Below the pieces are notes generated by a model. That model searched no databases and was not told the DNA's origin. It saw only the letters and a program-made list of their open reading frames with translations. Positions 37,069 through 45,580 of a stretch of DNA of 64,000 nt are shown in pieces (position 1 is the first letter of the stretch; every line of letters begins with the position of its first letter). The position numbers and the translations under genes are program-made. This DNA is from Bacteroidota bacterium (GTDB taxonomy: Bacteria; Bacteroidota; Bacteroidia; 2-12-FULL-35-15). The DNA lies in assembly GCA_947469885.1 (NCBI GenBank), contig CANIQT010000020.1, positions 1-64,000 of the forward strand, read 5' to 3'.

Positions 37069-37773
37069 TTAATTTAAACCATTAATAACTGCGCAAGCAT
37101 ATATGCCAGCAGTTTCAGTACGCAAACGACTTGTTCCTAAGCCAATTTCTTTAAAATCGTTTATCAGAGCAAGTTTTACTTCATCTTGAGTAAAATCACC
37201 TTCGGGACCAATAAGAAGTAATACATTTTCGGCAGATGAATAAAAAGTTTTTAGATGGGGTAGGGAAGGGGTTTGACAATGAGCAATCAGTTTTGTACCT
37301 ATGAAATCTTTTGTACTTTCAATAAAAATTTTAAAATTTTCTACTTCATTTATTTTTGGCAGATAGGCTTTTAAACTTTGTTTGATAGCCGAAACAGCAA
37401 CTTTGGTTAATCGTTCGGTTTTAACTATTGTTCGCTCGCTATTATGGCAATTGAGTAACGATATTTCGTCAATTCCCATTTCAGTTGCTTTTTCAACAAA
37501 CCATTCGAGGCGGTCCATATTTTTTGTTGGAGCTATAGCAATGTGCAAATACCAATTACTTTTGCCAAATTCCTTTTTTTTATCAACTACCGAAATAGTG
37601 CAACGTTTTGGATTGGCATCCATAATTTTTGCTTCATAAAAACCGCCTTTGCCATCTATCAGTTGTATGCGAGAACCAACAGAAAGACGAAGCACTCGGA
37701 CACAGTGTTTGCTTTCTTCTTCGTTTAAGGTATAAGTATCAGATGTTATATCGGGAGTATAAAAAAGGGACAT
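37069..37773 (-). CDS. rsmE: 16S rRNA m3U1498 methyltransferase
   Basis: 234 residues. The N-terminal PUA-like barrel (EESKHCVRVLRLSVG) is followed by the SPOUT knot: LLIGPEGDFTQDE, then LGTSRLRTETAG binds S-adenosylmethionine. The enzyme methylates U1498 of 16S rRNA on the 30S subunit. Size and motifs are standard. Confidence 0.95.
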   Translation of the reverse strand: MSLFYTPDITSDTYTLNEEESKHCVRVLRLSVGSRIQLIDGKGGFYEAKIMDANPKRCTISVVDKKKEFGKSNWYLHIAIAPTKNMDRLEWFVEKATEMGIDEISLLNCHNSERTIVKTERLTKVAVSAIKQSLKAYLPKINEVENFKIFIESTKDFIGTKLIAHCQTPSLPHLKTFYSSAENVLLLIGPEGDFTQDEVKLALINDFKEIGLGTSRLRTETAGIYACAVINGLN

Positions 37774-37817
37774 TATATTTTGAACTTAGGAATTAATTTG
37801 AATGTCGAATTATGAAT

Positions 37818-37853
37818 AAAAAAACTCCGAAGTGTGACAATTACTTCGGAGTT
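37818..37853 (-). terminator. Intrinsic terminator of pckA
   Basis: On the minus strand AACTCCGAAGT and ACTTCGGAGTT pair, followed by TTTTTT. It lies ~55 bp after the pckA stop. Confidence 0.85.
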
Positions 37854-37909
37854 CAAAATTCGATGTTCGATATTCATTATTATTTTTTCATGCAAAAATG
37901 CAGACGGAA

Positions 37910-39523
37910 TTATGCATTAACAGCAGCTTTTGGAGCAGCCGCCATTATTTCTTCGTTTGCTGCACTGGCATACTGTTCAAAGTTTTTAATAAAGGAAGCA
38001 GCCAGCTTATTTGCAGTTGTATCATAACTGTCTTTGTCTTTCCAAGTATTTCTTGGGTTCAGAATTTCTGCCGGTACTTCAGGACATTCAGTTGGCATTT
38101 GCAATCCAAAAACAGGCAAGGTATCATATTTTACTTTGTCTAATTTTCCTGTCAATGCTGCGGTAATAATAGCGCGGGTATAAGAAAGTTTCATTCTTTT
38201 TCCTACTCCGAAAGCTCCACCGCTCCAACCTGTATTTACCAACCACACGTTTACTTTATTTTCTTTTAATTTTTTGCCAAGCAACTCAGCATATTTAGTT
38301 GGATGCAAGGGTAAAAATACTTTTCCGAAACAAGCGGAGAATGTCAAGGTAGGCTCTGTAATTCCCATTTCGGTGCCCGCCACTTTTGCGGTATAACCTG
38401 AAATAAAGTGATACATGGCTTGACCATCTGTTAATTTTGAAATAGGAGGCAACACTCCATAAGCATCGCAGGTAAGAAAGAAAATATTTTTTGGAATATT
38501 ACCAACCGAAGGCTCCACTGAGTTTTTAATAAAATTAATCGGGTAACTTACTCTTGTGTTTTCAGTTTTCGAAATGTTAGCAAAGTCAACGGTGCAAGTG
38601 TTTTCGAAATACTCCACGTTTTCTAATAACGCTCCGAATTTAACGGCAGCATAAATTTCCGGTTCTTTTTCTTTGGTCAAATCCACACATTTTGCATAGC
38701 ATCCCCCTTCAAAATTAAACACCCCTTTTTCGCTCCATCCATGCTCATCATCTCCTATCAATCCACGGTTTTCATCTGCCGAAAGTGTTGTTTTTCCTGT
38801 TCCTGATAATCCGAAGAAAATAGCAGTATCGCCATCTTTTCCAATGTTAGCTGAGCAGTGCATTGGCAACACCCCTTTTTCGTGAGGCAAAATATAATTT
38901 AACAATGAAAAAATTCCTTTTTTAATTTCTCCGGTATAACCAGAACCTCCAATTAAAATAACTTTGCGCGACATATTTAAGATTGTAAAGTTATGTTGGC
39001 GGGTACCATCAATGGCTGGGTCGGCCCTAAAACCAGGGGCACAAATGATGGTCCATTCAGGTTCAAAATCCATTATTTCATCAGCCGTAGGTCGAAGAAA
39101 TAAATTGTTTGCAAATAAATTAGACCAAGGATATTCAGTAACTACTCTAATATTAAGGCGGTATTTTGGGTCTGCACAGGCATACGAATCGCGAACATAT
39201 ACTTCTTTGCCTGATAAATAGGCAGTAACTCTATTATATAGTGCATCGAACCGATAGCTTTCAAATTTAAAATTCACATCGCTCCACCAAATGGAGTCTT
39301 TCGTTTTTTCGTCCAAAACAATAAATTTATCTTTTGGTGAGCGTCCGGTAAATTCGCCAGTATCAACAGCCAAGGCTCCTGTATCGGTAAGCATACCTTC
39401 GCCATTAATTATTGTTTCTTCCACAAGTTCAGCCACATTCAAATTCCAGTAAGCTGCAGCAACATTGCCCAAACCTAAGTCTGAAATGTTTGCATTTTTT
39501 GCTTTAATTCCGAATTGATTCAT
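37910..39523 (-). CDS. pckA: Phosphoenolpyruvate carboxykinase (ATP)
   Basis: 537 residues, standard length. RSPKDKFIV, then the kinase P-loop FFGLSGTGKTTLS, the metal site DDEHGW and the PEPCK-specific TCDAYGVLPP are present. It converts oxaloacetate plus ATP to phosphoenolpyruvate at the start of gluconeogenesis. A TATTTTTG box lies 42 bp upstream, and a terminator follows. Confidence 0.97.
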   Translation of the reverse strand: MNQFGIKAKNANISDLGLGNVAAAYWNLNVAELVEETIINGEGMLTDTGALAVDTGEFTGRSPKDKFIVLDEKTKDSIWWSDVNFKFESYRFDALYNRVTAYLSGKEVYVRDSYACADPKYRLNIRVVTEYPWSNLFANNLFLRPTADEIMDFEPEWTIICAPGFRADPAIDGTRQHNFTILNMSRKVILIGGSGYTGEIKKGIFSLLNYILPHEKGVLPMHCSANIGKDGDTAIFFGLSGTGKTTLSADENRGLIGDDEHGWSEKGVFNFEGGCYAKCVDLTKEKEPEIYAAVKFGALLENVEYFENTCTVDFANISKTENTRVSYPINFIKNSVEPSVGNIPKNIFFLTCDAYGVLPPISKLTDGQAMYHFISGYTAKVAGTEMGITEPTLTFSACFGKVFLPLHPTKYAELLGKKLKENKVNVWLVNTGWSGGAFGVGKRMKLSYTRAIITAALTGKLDKVKYDTLPVFGLQMPTECPEVPAEILNPRNTWKDKDSYDTTANKLAASFIKNFEQYASAANEEIMAAAPKAAVNA

Positions 39524-39564
39524 ATTGTTTGTTTTTGATAATTACTATTTAAAATTTGAGGCCT

Positions 39565-39572
39565 CAAAAATA
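39565..39572 (-). promoter_or_regulatory. -7 box (TATTTTTG) of pckA
   Basis: The minus strand reads TATTTTTG, matching TAnnTTTG, 42 bp before the ATG. Confidence 0.5.
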
Positions 39573-39769
39573 AGAAAATTTGGTTGGTTACTAAGTTTTA
39601 TTTCATTGATTACAACGTTTTAAACATTTAGTACCGCTTTTCAGTTTCCTTTTAATCGACTGATAATAGTACGTTTAATACGTTTATTTTGAATTAAACT
39701 AAATTGAAAAATGTTAATAAATAATCAAATACTACAATACGGTTTTTTGTGAAATAAAAAGAAGAAAAA

Positions 39770-40180
39770 TCAGTCTTTTGAAGATTTTATGGCTGAAAAG
39801 GCAAGTAATAACCATCCGGCAATAAAAAACAATCCGCCAATTGGTGTTATTGGTCCTAACCAGCGGACATTTGGCATTCCAATTAACCCTGCTGTAGAAA
39901 GTAAGTACAAAGAGCCTGAAAAAAGTACGATGCCAATCATAAAAAAAAATCCGGCTTTGGGCAAAAGCTTGTTTTTAATTTTATCCGAAAATAAAGCCAC
40001 TGCCATCAAGGCGATACTGTGAAACACTTGGTATCGGGCGGCAGTTTCAAATGTTTGGAGATTGGTTTCTGTGATTAACCCTGTGTCTAATTTCGATTTC
40101 AGATAATGAGCAGCCATTGCACCCAGGCAAACTGCTATTGCTCCCGAAAATCCACTGAATACTAAAAATCGTTTTTGCAT
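39770..40180 (-). CDS. DUF423 membrane protein (YgdD-like)
   Basis: 136 residues with four predicted membrane helices: FLVFSGFSGAIAVCLGAMAA, a helix with VFHSIALMAVALF, GFFFMIGIVLFSGSLYLL, and ITPIGGLFFIAGWLLLAFSA. The FETAARYQ.FH and GxxLFSGSLY motifs are typical of DUF423. Function unknown. The promoter box lies only 4 bp from the ATG, suggesting a nearly leaderless mRNA. Confidence 0.92.
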   Translation of the reverse strand: MQKRFLVFSGFSGAIAVCLGAMAAHYLKSKLDTGLITETNLQTFETAARYQVFHSIALMAVALFSDKIKNKLLPKAGFFFMIGIVLFSGSLYLLSTAGLIGMPNVRWLGPITPIGGLFFIAGWLLLAFSAIKSSKD

Positions 40181-40184
40181 CGAA

Positions 40185-40192
40185 CAAAGATA
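40185..40192 (-). promoter_or_regulatory. -7 box (TATCTTTG) almost touching the DUF423 start
   Basis: TATCTTTG on the minus strand, then TTCG and the ATG. Transcription would start at or next to the start codon. Confidence 0.55.
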
Positions 40193-40195
40193 TAT

Positions 40196-40226
40196 ATATT
40201 TCTAATTCCTAATTCCTAATTCCTCA
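40196..40226. repeat. Simple repeat CTAATTCCTAATTCCTAATTCC
   Basis: Three to four copies of TAATTCC between the aroE stop and the DUF423 promoter. The same unit is read as ELGIRN inside the T9SS gene at 43.7 kb. Confidence 0.75.
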
Positions 40227-40973
40227 TTCAAAGTTCCAAACCCTCCAAGCTTCTTCTGCCTGTTGGTGAAGCATTGACAAACCATTAACGATGGAAGCTC
40301 CTTTTTGTTTTCCCCTTTTCAAAAATTCAGTTTCGGTAGGATTATAAACCAAATCATATAATAAATGAGAAGAAGAAACAAATTGATAAGGAATATCGGG
40401 TGCGTCATTTATATTCGGATACATTCCTAAAGGAGTGGTGTTTACAATTAGTTTAAAAGCATTCACAATTGTTTCGTTTATTTCATCGTACGAAAATGTA
40501 TTGTTTTTTTCGTTTTTGTTTCTCGAAACAAAAAAACAATCTATGCCGATTTCTTTTAACACAAACGCAACCGCTTTGGAAGCACCTCCTGTGCCTAGTA
40601 TCAGGGCACGTTGGTGATGGCTTTCTAAAAAAGGTTTTATAGATTGACGAAATCCAAACACATCTGTATTGTAACCTTTCGTTTTTCTTTCCTTTATTTT
40701 TATACAGTTTACAGCACCTATTTTTTTTGCTGTTTCATCCATTTCATCTAAAAAAGGAATGACACTTTGCTTATATGGCAGCGTGACACTTAATCCAATC
40801 AACTTAGGGTTTTCATTAATTAGTTGAGGCAACTGATGAATCTCTATGAGTGGAAAAAGTAAAAATGCAGAATTTATTATTTTTTCTTTTTCAAATTTCT
40901 CATCAAAATATTTTTTTGAAAACGAATGAGTGAGCGGATAACCAATCAACCCGAATAATTTTTTGTTTTCCAA
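40224..40973 (-). CDS. aroE: Shikimate dehydrogenase (TTG start)
   Basis: 249 residues from TTG 40973. The extended reading to 41066 adds a lysine-rich stretch inside the SET gene, whereas MENKKLFGLIGYPLTHSFSK matches the usual AroE N-terminus. Catalytic lysine and substrate residues lie in VTLPYKQS and NTDVFGF, the NADP site is LGTGGASKA, and NTTPLGM and GLSMLHQQA follow. It reduces 3-dehydroshikimate to shikimate. Its start lies one base from the SET gene's stop, suggesting coupling. Confidence 0.93.
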   Translation of the reverse strand: MENKKLFGLIGYPLTHSFSKKYFDEKFEKEKIINSAFLLFPLIEIHQLPQLINENPKLIGLSVTLPYKQSVIPFLDEMDETAKKIGAVNCIKIKERKTKGYNTDVFGFRQSIKPFLESHHQRALILGTGGASKAVAFVLKEIGIDCFFVSRNKNEKNNTFSYDEINETIVNAFKLIVNTTPLGMYPNINDAPDIPYQFVSSSHLLYDLVYNPTETEFLKRGKQKGASIVNGLSMLHQQAEEAWRVWNFE

Positions 40974-40974
40974 T

Positions 40975-41427
40975 TTATTTTTTGGCTTTTTGTTTTTTTG
41001 CTCTTTCTGCTTTTTCTTTTTCCAGTTTAATATTGTAACGAATGTCGCGCCAATACTCAGCTCCATAACTCACCAAAATTTCGCTTCCTGCTTTTATATT
41101 TTTTTCGGCTAATATCCATCCCCTGCTTTTCCATACTTCGTAACAGCAGTTATTGTTAATACCTTTTACTTTGGTGAGTCCTTTAGCATCGTTTGCATAT
41201 CGTGCTAATGCTTCAGGTGTTTGATAAGCGTCAATAAATTTATTTTTAGTGACCTCGAAAATATAGCCAAACTTATCAGCCGCAGCCCGCCTGTTGCATT
41301 CGGCACCGGTAATTATTTCACCTAGATATTCTATAATGCGCTCGCCTTTCTTTATATCCTTGTTGGTAAAAAGCCCTTTGCCAGCACCAGGTATTTGTGA
41401 TTTTTTTACTTCAAAGTCGTCATTCAT
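40975..41427 (-). CDS. SET-domain protein (putative protein-lysine methyltransferase)
   Basis: 150 residues. SIPGAGKGLFT-like N-SET (SQIPGAGKGLFTNKDIKKGE), YLGEIIT, NNNCCYEVW in place of NHSC, and the C-terminal catalytic tyrosine region ILVSYGAEYW cover a complete small SET domain. The last ~20 residues are nearly all K/A/E. SET proteins transfer methyl from S-adenosylmethionine to lysine side chains; bacterial targets are mostly unknown. Sits between ispH and aroE with 10- and 1-bp gaps, so it is an operon member. Confidence 0.88.
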   Translation of the reverse strand: MNDDFEVKKSQIPGAGKGLFTNKDIKKGERIIEYLGEIITGAECNRRAAADKFGYIFEVTKNKFIDAYQTPEALARYANDAKGLTKVKGINNNCCYEVWKSRGWILAEKNIKAGSEILVSYGAEYWRDIRYNIKLEKEKAERAKKQKAKK

Positions 41428-41437
41428 ACATTTAATT

Positions 41438-42661
41438 TTAGTTCATTATTTTTTTCATCACTTCCTCCACACTGTTTGCAGTGGGAAAATAGGAAAGTAT
41501 TTTTTGCAACACTTCATCCACCACCGAATCGGGGCAGGAGGCACCACTAGTAAGGATAATGTCAATTGGATTTTTATTTGGCAGATAATCAGCAGTTACA
41601 CTATGTTCCTGATTTCGGAAATTAAAATGATTGATTTTTTTTTCTGAAATAATTTCGGATGCGGATGAAATAAAATAAGTGGGGAGTTGATGCTCGCAAA
41701 GTTCCACAATGTGAGATGTGTTGGAACTGTTATATCCTCCTACCACAATTGCAAGGTCAGCGGGCTGTTTGAGCAAACCATAAGTAGCTTCCTGATTTTC
41801 GTTGGTAGCGTAACACAAAGTATCTCGTGTATCTGCAAAATGATTTTTCAATTCCACTTCCCCATATTTTTTAAGCATTATGTTTTTAAAGTAATCTGCT
41901 ATTTCCTGCGTTTCGGTTGCCAACATAGTGGTTTGATTAATCACTCCAACTCTTATTAAATGTTTTGAAGTATCAAAAAAATCACAATACTTTCCTTCAA
42001 ATGTTTTTTCGAATTCTTGTTTGGATACATTTCCTAAAATAAACTCACCCAACACCCGCGATTCGTTTATATCTTTTACGATAATGGCAGGTGCATTTTT
42101 TTCGCTTCGCGAAAATGTTGCACGCGTTTCTTCATGATTATATTTTCCATGAATAATAATACTGTAATTTTCTTCTCCTAGTTTTTCCGATTTTTTCCAC
42201 ACTCGTTCCACAAACGGACAAGTGGTGTCGTATTTTCTTACTTCAATTCCTATTTTATGAAGTTCTTCTTCAATTTTCAATGTAGTGCCAAAAGCAGGTA
42301 TTATCACAATATCTTGTTTGGTAAGTTCCGAAAAAGGGATAATCTGATTGCCGCTGGTATCCATCAAAAAGCGAACGCCTCGGTTAACTAAATCATTATT
42401 TACATCGGGGTTGTGTATCATTTGGCTCAGCAAAAAAATCCGTTTGTCAGTATTTTCTTCAATGGCTTTGTACGATATTTCAATGGCATTTTCTACTCCA
42501 TAACAAAAACCAAAATGGCGGGAAATAAAAAAACGAACGGCACCAAAATCGAGCAGGGTAGGACTGAAATCTGTTTTACGAGGGTCGTTCAGTTTGCGCA
42601 GTTGTTTTATTTTCGAAATCACCGGGCTTTTGTAAAACTCCGGTATATTAAAACTTTTCAT
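41438..42661 (-). CDS. ispH: 4-hydroxy-3-methylbut-2-enyl diphosphate reductase, long form
   Basis: 407 residues, the long form also found in cyanobacteria and plants rather than the ~315-residue E. coli type. Fe-S cysteines are C53 (GFCYGVENA), C148 (TTCPFVERVWK) and C376 (GASCPDS). It performs the last step of the MEP isoprenoid pathway, giving isopentenyl and dimethylallyl diphosphate. It is first in an operon with the SET-domain gene and aroE, with a TACTTTTG box 30 bp upstream. Confidence 0.95.
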   Translation of the reverse strand: MKSFNIPEFYKSPVISKIKQLRKLNDPRKTDFSPTLLDFGAVRFFISRHFGFCYGVENAIEISYKAIEENTDKRIFLLSQMIHNPDVNNDLVNRGVRFLMDTSGNQIIPFSELTKQDIVIIPAFGTTLKIEEELHKIGIEVRKYDTTCPFVERVWKKSEKLGEENYSIIIHGKYNHEETRATFSRSEKNAPAIIVKDINESRVLGEFILGNVSKQEFEKTFEGKYCDFFDTSKHLIRVGVINQTTMLATETQEIADYFKNIMLKKYGEVELKNHFADTRDTLCYATNENQEATYGLLKQPADLAIVVGGYNSSNTSHIVELCEHQLPTYFISSASEIISEKKINHFNFRNQEHSVTADYLPNKNPIDIILTSGASCPDSVVDEVLQKILSYFPTANSVEEVMKKIMN

Positions 42662-42690
42662 TGATTTTCATTGATTTTTTGAAAGGCTCG

Positions 42691-42698
42691 CAAAAGTA
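42691..42698 (-). promoter_or_regulatory. -7 box (TACTTTTG) of the ispH operon
   Basis: TACTTTTG on the minus strand, 30 bp before the ispH ATG. Confidence 0.55.
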
Positions 42699-42752
42699 CA
42701 AATTTTAGTGAAACACAGGGCTGTTAGTTTCAGCAAGGAGGCAAGCCAACCA

Positions 42753-43166
42753 TTATAACAACCTGATGGCTTCTTCGGGAGTTAATACTGGTATTTCACT
42801 ATTTTTATAATCTTTACCATTTCGTGTTACAATGGCTGTAATTTTTTTATTCGAAATAGCGGTATAATATTGAATGGCATCCTCGAAATCTTTGAACTCA
42901 GAATTCAATGCTTTTGTAATAATTTGTTTGGTAACATCTGTTGTTTCCAAAAGCGATTCAAGTTCTTTCAGCAGTGCTATCATTTCTTTATGAGAGGTAT
43001 TTTTTTTTACAACATAATAGATATGACTGTACGACAACGCTGAAATAAATAATCTTACTTTTCGCTTTTCTGCACTGTTTAAGAGTTGTGCACCTGCTTT
43101 TGAAAAAGGTTTCCGGTCTGCCAACACATCAATAAGTACATTGGTGTCAATAAAAAAATATTTCAT
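42753..43166 (-). CDS. PIN-domain toxin (VapC-like)
   Basis: 137 residues of a PIN nuclease. Acidic residues D7 (FFIDTNVLID), the central ELESLL/EFKDFEDAIQYYTA and the late AIVTRNGKDY fit the PIN_3-type RNase fold. Start overlaps the antitoxin stop by 4 bp (ATGA). Such toxins cut RNA (often tRNA) when their antitoxin is lost. Confidence 0.88.
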   Translation of the reverse strand: MKYFFIDTNVLIDVLADRKPFSKAGAQLLNSAEKRKVRLFISALSYSHIYYVVKKNTSHKEMIALLKELESLLETTDVTKQIITKALNSEFKDFEDAIQYYTAISNKKITAIVTRNGKDYKNSEIPVLTPEEAIRLL

Positions 43167-43411
43167 TTGCTGAATTTTTTATTTATTTCTTCCGAAAGAT
43201 TTTTTTTGTAATTATAGTTTTTAGGAAGTTTTACCGAGCCCACCAGTTTCGAAATTTTTGGTGATAATTCTTCATTATCCGGCTCTTTGCCAGATAGTGT
43301 TCTCAAATAATTCTCAATTAAATCAGACAGGCTTCTGCCTTTTGCTTGTGCATACGTTTTTGCAGTTTTTATTACTTCCTGCTCTATTGATAAGGTTAAT
43401 TTAGTAGTCAT
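43163..43411 (-). CDS. DUF6364-type antitoxin
   Basis: 82 residues. The N-terminal KLTLSIEQEVIKTAKTYA and RSLSDLIENYLRTL look like a ribbon-helix-helix DNA-binding domain, with a charged C-terminal tail to bind the toxin. DUF6364 proteins typically pair with PIN toxins as here. An exact TATCTTTG box lies 21 bp upstream, suggesting autoregulated expression. Confidence 0.82.
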   Translation of the reverse strand: MTTKLTLSIEQEVIKTAKTYAQAKGRSLSDLIENYLRTLSGKEPDNEELSPKISKLVGSVKLPKNYNYKKNLSEEINKKFSK

Positions 43412-43431
43412 TATACGTGTATTTTGTTCTG

Positions 43432-43439
43432 CAAAGATA
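43432..43439 (-). promoter_or_regulatory. -7 box (TATCTTTG) of the toxin-antitoxin operon
   Basis: TATCTTTG on the minus strand, with a ~15-nt leader. ACGTGTAATG and ATACGTGTAT around it could form an operator (ATACACGT repeated on both sides), consistent with ribbon-helix-helix autoregulation. Confidence 0.55.
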
Positions 43440-43458
43440 CGTGTAATGTTTTAAATAA

Positions 43459-43492
43459 AAAAAACTCCCCACATTGCTGCAAAGAGTTTTTT
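43459..43492 (-). terminator. Weak terminator of the T9SS gene at 43.6 kb
   Basis: AAAAAACTC and GAGTTTTTT close a hairpin on a 16-nt interior, T run on the minus strand. Moderate stem. Confidence 0.5.
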
Positions 43493-43575
43493 GGTTACCA
43501 ATAACCAATCAAAACGAATTTACTAATTAGTAAGATACGTTTCGTAAATTAGTTTTAATTTGTTTATTGGTTACC
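43491..43575. repeat. Imperfect ~30-bp inverted repeat
   Basis: GGTTACCAATAACCAATCAA...CGAATTTAC at the left and GTAAATTAG...TTTATTGGTTACC at the right pair with a few mismatches around TAATTAGTAAGATACGTTTC. Possibly a small palindromic element of MITE type; no gene inside. Confidence 0.7.
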
Positions 43576-43595
43576 TTCATTCGTTATCTGTACTC

Positions 43596-44654
43596 CTAAT
43601 TCTTCACCATCTTCCTATACACCACTCCGGTTGCTGAGCTTGCCGAAGTAACCTCCACAAAATAAACCCCTTTTGCATAACCGCTCATATCTATTGTTAC
43701 ACTTTTTTCATTCCTAATTCCTAATTCATAATTCCTAATTTCCCTTCCCGCCACATCTGTAACTTTTATTGTTGTGTTTTTTTGCTCTTCATTAAAAGTA
43801 ATAGTGGTTTGGGAAGTGAAGGGGTTCGGGGAAATAGTTATTTCTTCATTATCATTTAATTCGGTTAATCCTACTGAGCAGGTTGGAACCATAGCCGACA
43901 TTTCCGCCAAAGTATATAATCGGACATCGTCCAAAACTAATTCTGTATTGTGAGTACCAAGTCCCCCAAAATGACCCCAATTAGTAAATTTAATAGTATG
44001 TGAAGTGGATGTGGCAATAAATTGAATGATGTATCTTCTACCTATTCCAGTAAGATGTGGTGTATCTGTACATTGCAAAAAAACATTTCCAAATCCTACA
44101 TCTACCGCAAATACTCCTCTAGAGCCAAAGTTAGCTTCTCCACCCGCCCAAAATTCCAATACATAAACATTGCCAGTTACCAACCCATTAATAGTTTGTT
44201 CTAAACTAATACCCAAGTTTCCTCCCCAAGCTAGGTTGCTATATGGGTAGCCCGCTGGAAAACCAGATACAGTGCACCCAACATCATAAATGCAAGAAGT
44301 ATCTGCAAAAATCGAATCGCAAATATGTGCAAAAGAATTTCCAAAATAAACTGCTTTAATTCCTTGTGGAACAATTGTACGTGAAGTATCAAATACATTT
44401 GCATAAGTACCGGTTCCTCCTCCTGTACAAGTCCAATTTACTATATCACAATAATAATGTGATGAATTTGGACAAAAGGAATGAGGATACGAAATAGAAT
44501 CACAGTCATTATTTTCAAAGCTTCCGTTTGATACTAGATTATTTATTCCAGAACTAATCGAATCATTTTGAATAAAGCATTGCACACATATTATTTGTGC
44601 TTGTGAAAATTTGATAAACAAAAAAGTGAAAAGAAAGAATAAAAATTTTTTCAT
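43596..44654 (-). CDS. Secreted T9SS type A protein, paralogue of the 25.2 kb gene
   Basis: 352 residues with signal peptide MKKFLFFLFTFLFIKFSQA. IICVQCFIQNDS, NLVSNGSFEN, NWTCTGGG, LGISLEQTING, YVLEFWAGGE, VDVGFGN, IKFTNWGHFGG and ELVLDDVRLY follow the same order as in the 25.2 kb protein. The type A sorting domain (ISPNPF, VTDVAGRE, GVYFVEVT) fills the last ~85 residues. NYELGIRNE inside it is encoded by the simple TAATTCC repeat and interrupts the usual strand. The conserved 5' leader matches that of the unrelated gene at 61442. Confidence 0.88.
   Translation of the reverse strand: MKKFLFFLFTFLFIKFSQAQIICVQCFIQNDSISSGINNLVSNGSFENNDCDSISYPHSFCPNSSHYYCDIVNWTCTGGGTGTYANVFDTSRTIVPQGIKAVYFGNSFAHICDSIFADTSCIYDVGCTVSGFPAGYPYSNLAWGGNLGISLEQTINGLVTGNVYVLEFWAGGEANFGSRGVFAVDVGFGNVFLQCTDTPHLTGIGRRYIIQFIATSTSHTIKFTNWGHFGGLGTHNTELVLDDVRLYTLAEMSAMVPTCSVGLTELNDNEEITISPNPFTSQTTITFNEEQKNTTIKVTDVAGREIRNYELGIRNEKSVTIDMSGYAKGVYFVEVTSASSATGVVYRKMVKN
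43709..43745 (-). repeat. Simple repeat read in frame inside a T9SS sorting domain
   Basis: ATTCCTAATTCCTAATTC and ATAATTCCTAATTTCCC on the plus strand; on the coding strand they give RNYELGIRNE. The identical unit is between genes at 40196-40226. Confidence 0.8.
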
Positions 44655-44708
44655 AGTTAGTTTTTATTTAATTGTTTGTAAATATATTTAATTTATTAAA
44701 GGCAACTA

Positions 44709-44753
44709 AAAAAAACAATCCCGCTTCCTTTCAAAAGCAGGATTGTTTTTTTT
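44709..44753 (-). terminator. Terminator after the first paralogue, with conserved downstream leader
   Basis: On the minus strand CAATCCTGCTTTTGAAAG and AAGCGGGATTG form the stem (one mismatch), then T8. The following AGTTGCCTTTAATAAATTAAATATATTTACAAACAA-like leader (AGTTGCCTTTA, ATATATTTACAAACAA) matches that after the second paralogue at 61.4 kb. Confidence 0.85.
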
Positions 44754-44771
44754 TAAAATTTAGAAATTATT

Positions 44772-45488
44772 TTAAACTGCACCATAAACAGTAATGGTAG
44801 CTTCATCGCTATAAAAACCTACTGTTTTGTTGTTCATTACATAAATCATTTTGTATTTCCAAACTGCACTGCTACCAACTGCTGGCAGAGCAGATGAATC
44901 TAAATAAGGAGAGCTGATGGCACGCTCCAGTTTTACATATCCTGTTCCCCTGTCCACCCAAATTTCTACAGCATCAAATCCGCCTTTCACCCATTTGATT
45001 ACAGGATGTCCGCTGTCCATAAAAATTTTGAATGTTGGTTTGCCTCTCGAAGGGTCGAACGGAGTGGAAACAGCTACAATTTGAAGTGTTTCGCCTTTGC
45101 CAGTGGTATAAGCGGTTGAACTTTTTGCTTTAGCGGCATTGGTTCTGAAACGAGTTTCGATGTCGGCTGCCACCAAGGTGGGAGCAGTTTCTGATGGAAA
45201 TACCGAGAAAGCATCCAATACCTGAGTGCCGTTTCCGTTACGAGCCAGATTTTTGTACTTTGTTGTTCCTTGTGCATACGATTGTGAATCGTTTTGCAGT
45301 TTTACACAAAAGGTCATGTACTTGGCATCATTTTGTGCTGCCGTTATTTCATCTTCGGAAAATCCCAAGCCTCCCAGTATTACCTCTTCGCTTCCAAATT
45401 TGGTGAGCTGTGATGCAAATCCTGCATCATCTTTTACCACAAAATCGTCTGATAAGTGTGTTAAAGTTAAAATAAAGATTTTTTTCAT
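44772..45488 (-). CDS. Protein of unknown function, first paralogue, behind a 21-bp array
   Basis: 238 residues from ATG 45488, no clear signal peptide and no known motif. The C-terminal ~90 residues (HPVIKWVKGGFDAVEIWVDRG ... SAVWKYKMIYVMNN...VGFYSDEATITVYG; broken here) look like a fibronectin-type-III or Ig-like strand set. The intact homologue of the broken gene at 60.5 kb, sharing ILTL, HPVI, VDRG, PxVG and the terminal strands; that copy has ~28 extra N-terminal residues. Function unknown. Confidence 0.7.
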   Translation of the reverse strand: MKKIFILTLTHLSDDFVVKDDAGFASQLTKFGSEEVILGGLGFSEDEITAAQNDAKYMTFCVKLQNDSQSYAQGTTKYKNLARNGNGTQVLDAFSVFPSETAPTLVAADIETRFRTNAAKAKSSTAYTTGKGETLQIVAVSTPFDPSRGKPTFKIFMDSGHPVIKWVKGGFDAVEIWVDRGTGYVKLERAISSPYLDSSALPAVGSSAVWKYKMIYVMNNKTVGFYSDEATITVYGAV

Positions 45489-45580
45489 TGTTTTTTGGTT
45501 TTTTAGGTTTGTAAATTATTTATTTATTGGTAAAGTGTTTAAATTGTGATAGTTATATAAATTTGGTTAGTTCCCCCAAT

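Noticed and set aside
42753-43411. PIN/DUF6364 pair as a novel defence system
   Set aside because: It is an ordinary type II toxin-antitoxin layout with a known antitoxin family.
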